A DNA stretch of 47,695 nucleotides, from positions 1-47,695 of the forward strand of contig JALJEE010002916.1 of NCBI GenBank assembly GCA_023231475.1, given 5' to 3'. Each line of letters starts with the position of its first letter. The first letter of the stretch is position 1. Source of the DNA: Seison nebaliae (lineage: Eukaryota > Rotifera > Pararotatoria > Seisonacea > Seisonidae). The notes under the pieces were generated by a model. That model was not told the origin of the DNA. It worked only from the letters and a program-made list of their open reading frames with translations, and did no database searches. Below are positions 46,997-47,695 of the stretch, piece after piece. Made by a program: the position numbers and the translations under genes.

Positions 46997-47695
46997 CTTT
47001 TCATCAGTAACTACTTAAAATCATTTCTCCTCCCACGTGCATGTTGCATCAGAAGAGAACCATAATTCTTAAACTTTACTCTAAACTAATTTCCCAATTA
47101 ATCGTCTATTATTTTTGTAATTCCATCATTGCGATAAAATATCAATTTCTTTAAGTAATAGCATACATTCGGGTTCTCAATTAGAACGGATTAATACGAA
47201 ATTCATATTCGATAAATTTTCGATGACTGGTATGGCTTTTGTTAAATTGTGGAAAGGTTCGATTAATCGATAATAAGTCAATTTTATTTTATTAATTATA
47301 AATATAACTTATTTCGTATGGTAAAGAGGTTTTAAATGCGCAAGAACGAGAATTTTTCTTTACTAATATCTTCATGGATTTTCTTTAAAAAATTAAAATT
47401 TTAAAAAACATTTTTCCATCCAATTTCCCTAAAACCGATTAAACTTTGAAATTTATCTAATTTTCATGAAAATATTTTCATTAAAAATATTAAATAAGTG
47501 GAAGGAACAATGAAATTTATAAAAATAAAGCACTGATCGTTATAACGATTATAGAATAGTGATCGAAAAAAGACAAAAAATTTCCGAGGACAAAATTTTT
47601 GGCTTATGTTTGTCCGGACAATATTGTTTAGACAAAATTGTCTCGGACAAATTACCAAGAATTGTTCAAGTCAAAAGACAAAATTAAAAGAACTT
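46997..47695. other. Non-coding right edge
   Basis: No gene recognised; contains the repeat cluster described separately. Confidence 0.5.
47571..47690. repeat. Cluster of GACAAAATT-like repeats with a palindrome
   Basis: Six copies of GACAAAATT or a one- to two-base variant lie at about 47572, 47589, 47617, 47631, 47646 and 47677. The perfect palindrome TTGTCCGGACAA is at 47610-47621, and CCGAGGACAAAATT and TCTCGGACAAATT flank it. This looks like the edge of a satellite or small transposon that continues beyond the window. Confidence 0.5.

Noticed and set aside
1-47695. tRNA, rRNA or CRISPR features
   Set aside because: No A/B-box pair with cloverleaf, no rRNA-like sequence and no regular repeat-spacer array were seen on reading both strands.

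Overview
The window is nuclear DNA of a small, AT-rich (roughly 70% A+T) animal genome. Genes are split by very short spliceosomal introns, most of 39-58 nt. The gene set is metazoan: FUBI-RPS30, SAP18, animal-type phosphomevalonate kinase, RECQL4, an ERG-type (Kv11) potassium channel, a three-Ig neural cell-surface protein and a neuropeptide F ending in RPRF-amide. The neuropeptide and the lachesin/DIP-like Ig protein point to a protostome. A mite or another small-genome protostome would fit, but I cannot fix the phylum from sequence alone. I joined exons by hand from reading frame, splice phase and remembered family sequences; every multi-exon model below sums to an intact frame.

Layout. 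606-1362 (+) PRELID3/slowmo. 1363-9372 no convincing gene. 9373-11481 (+) secreted or GPI-anchored Ig-superfamily protein. 12029-12523 (+) small unknown gene, convergent with FAU/RPS30 (13033-12576, -). 14156-14875 (+) SAP18. 15134-17281 (+) intronless SLC16-like transporter, whose stop codon is separated by one base from the stop of the convergent phosphomevalonate kinase (18139-17283, -). 18851-18222 (-) unknown membrane protein, divergent from a TBC1D5-like Rab GAP (19201-21192, +). 23203-21343 and 25341-23569 (-) are tandem PhoPQ-related/AprA-like secreted proteins. 35090-25763 (-) is one ERG channel gene of 11 exons, with a diverged N-terminal eag/PAS domain and the C-terminal coiled coil recovered from tiny exons. 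39762-38680 (-) SUGCT-like CoA-transferase. 40734-40336 (-) neuropeptide F. 46050-42169 (-) RECQL4 helicase, divergent from a coiled-coil gene (46189-46996, +). The right edge carries a short cluster of GACAAAATT-like repeats.

The most unusual signal is in splicing. Of the 54 introns I placed, about 51 begin with GTT instead of GTA or GTG, and +5 G is present in only about a fifth. This holds for short and long introns and for unrelated genes, so it looks like a property of the genome's splicing machinery. Other items worth a look: an ERG channel with an insertion of about 70 residues in its cyclic-nucleotide-binding-homology domain; an NPF gene whose 48-nt intron can be retained in frame to give another RFG terminus; and a duplicated AprA-like pair whose 3' halves, introns included, are nearly identical while their 5' halves have diverged.
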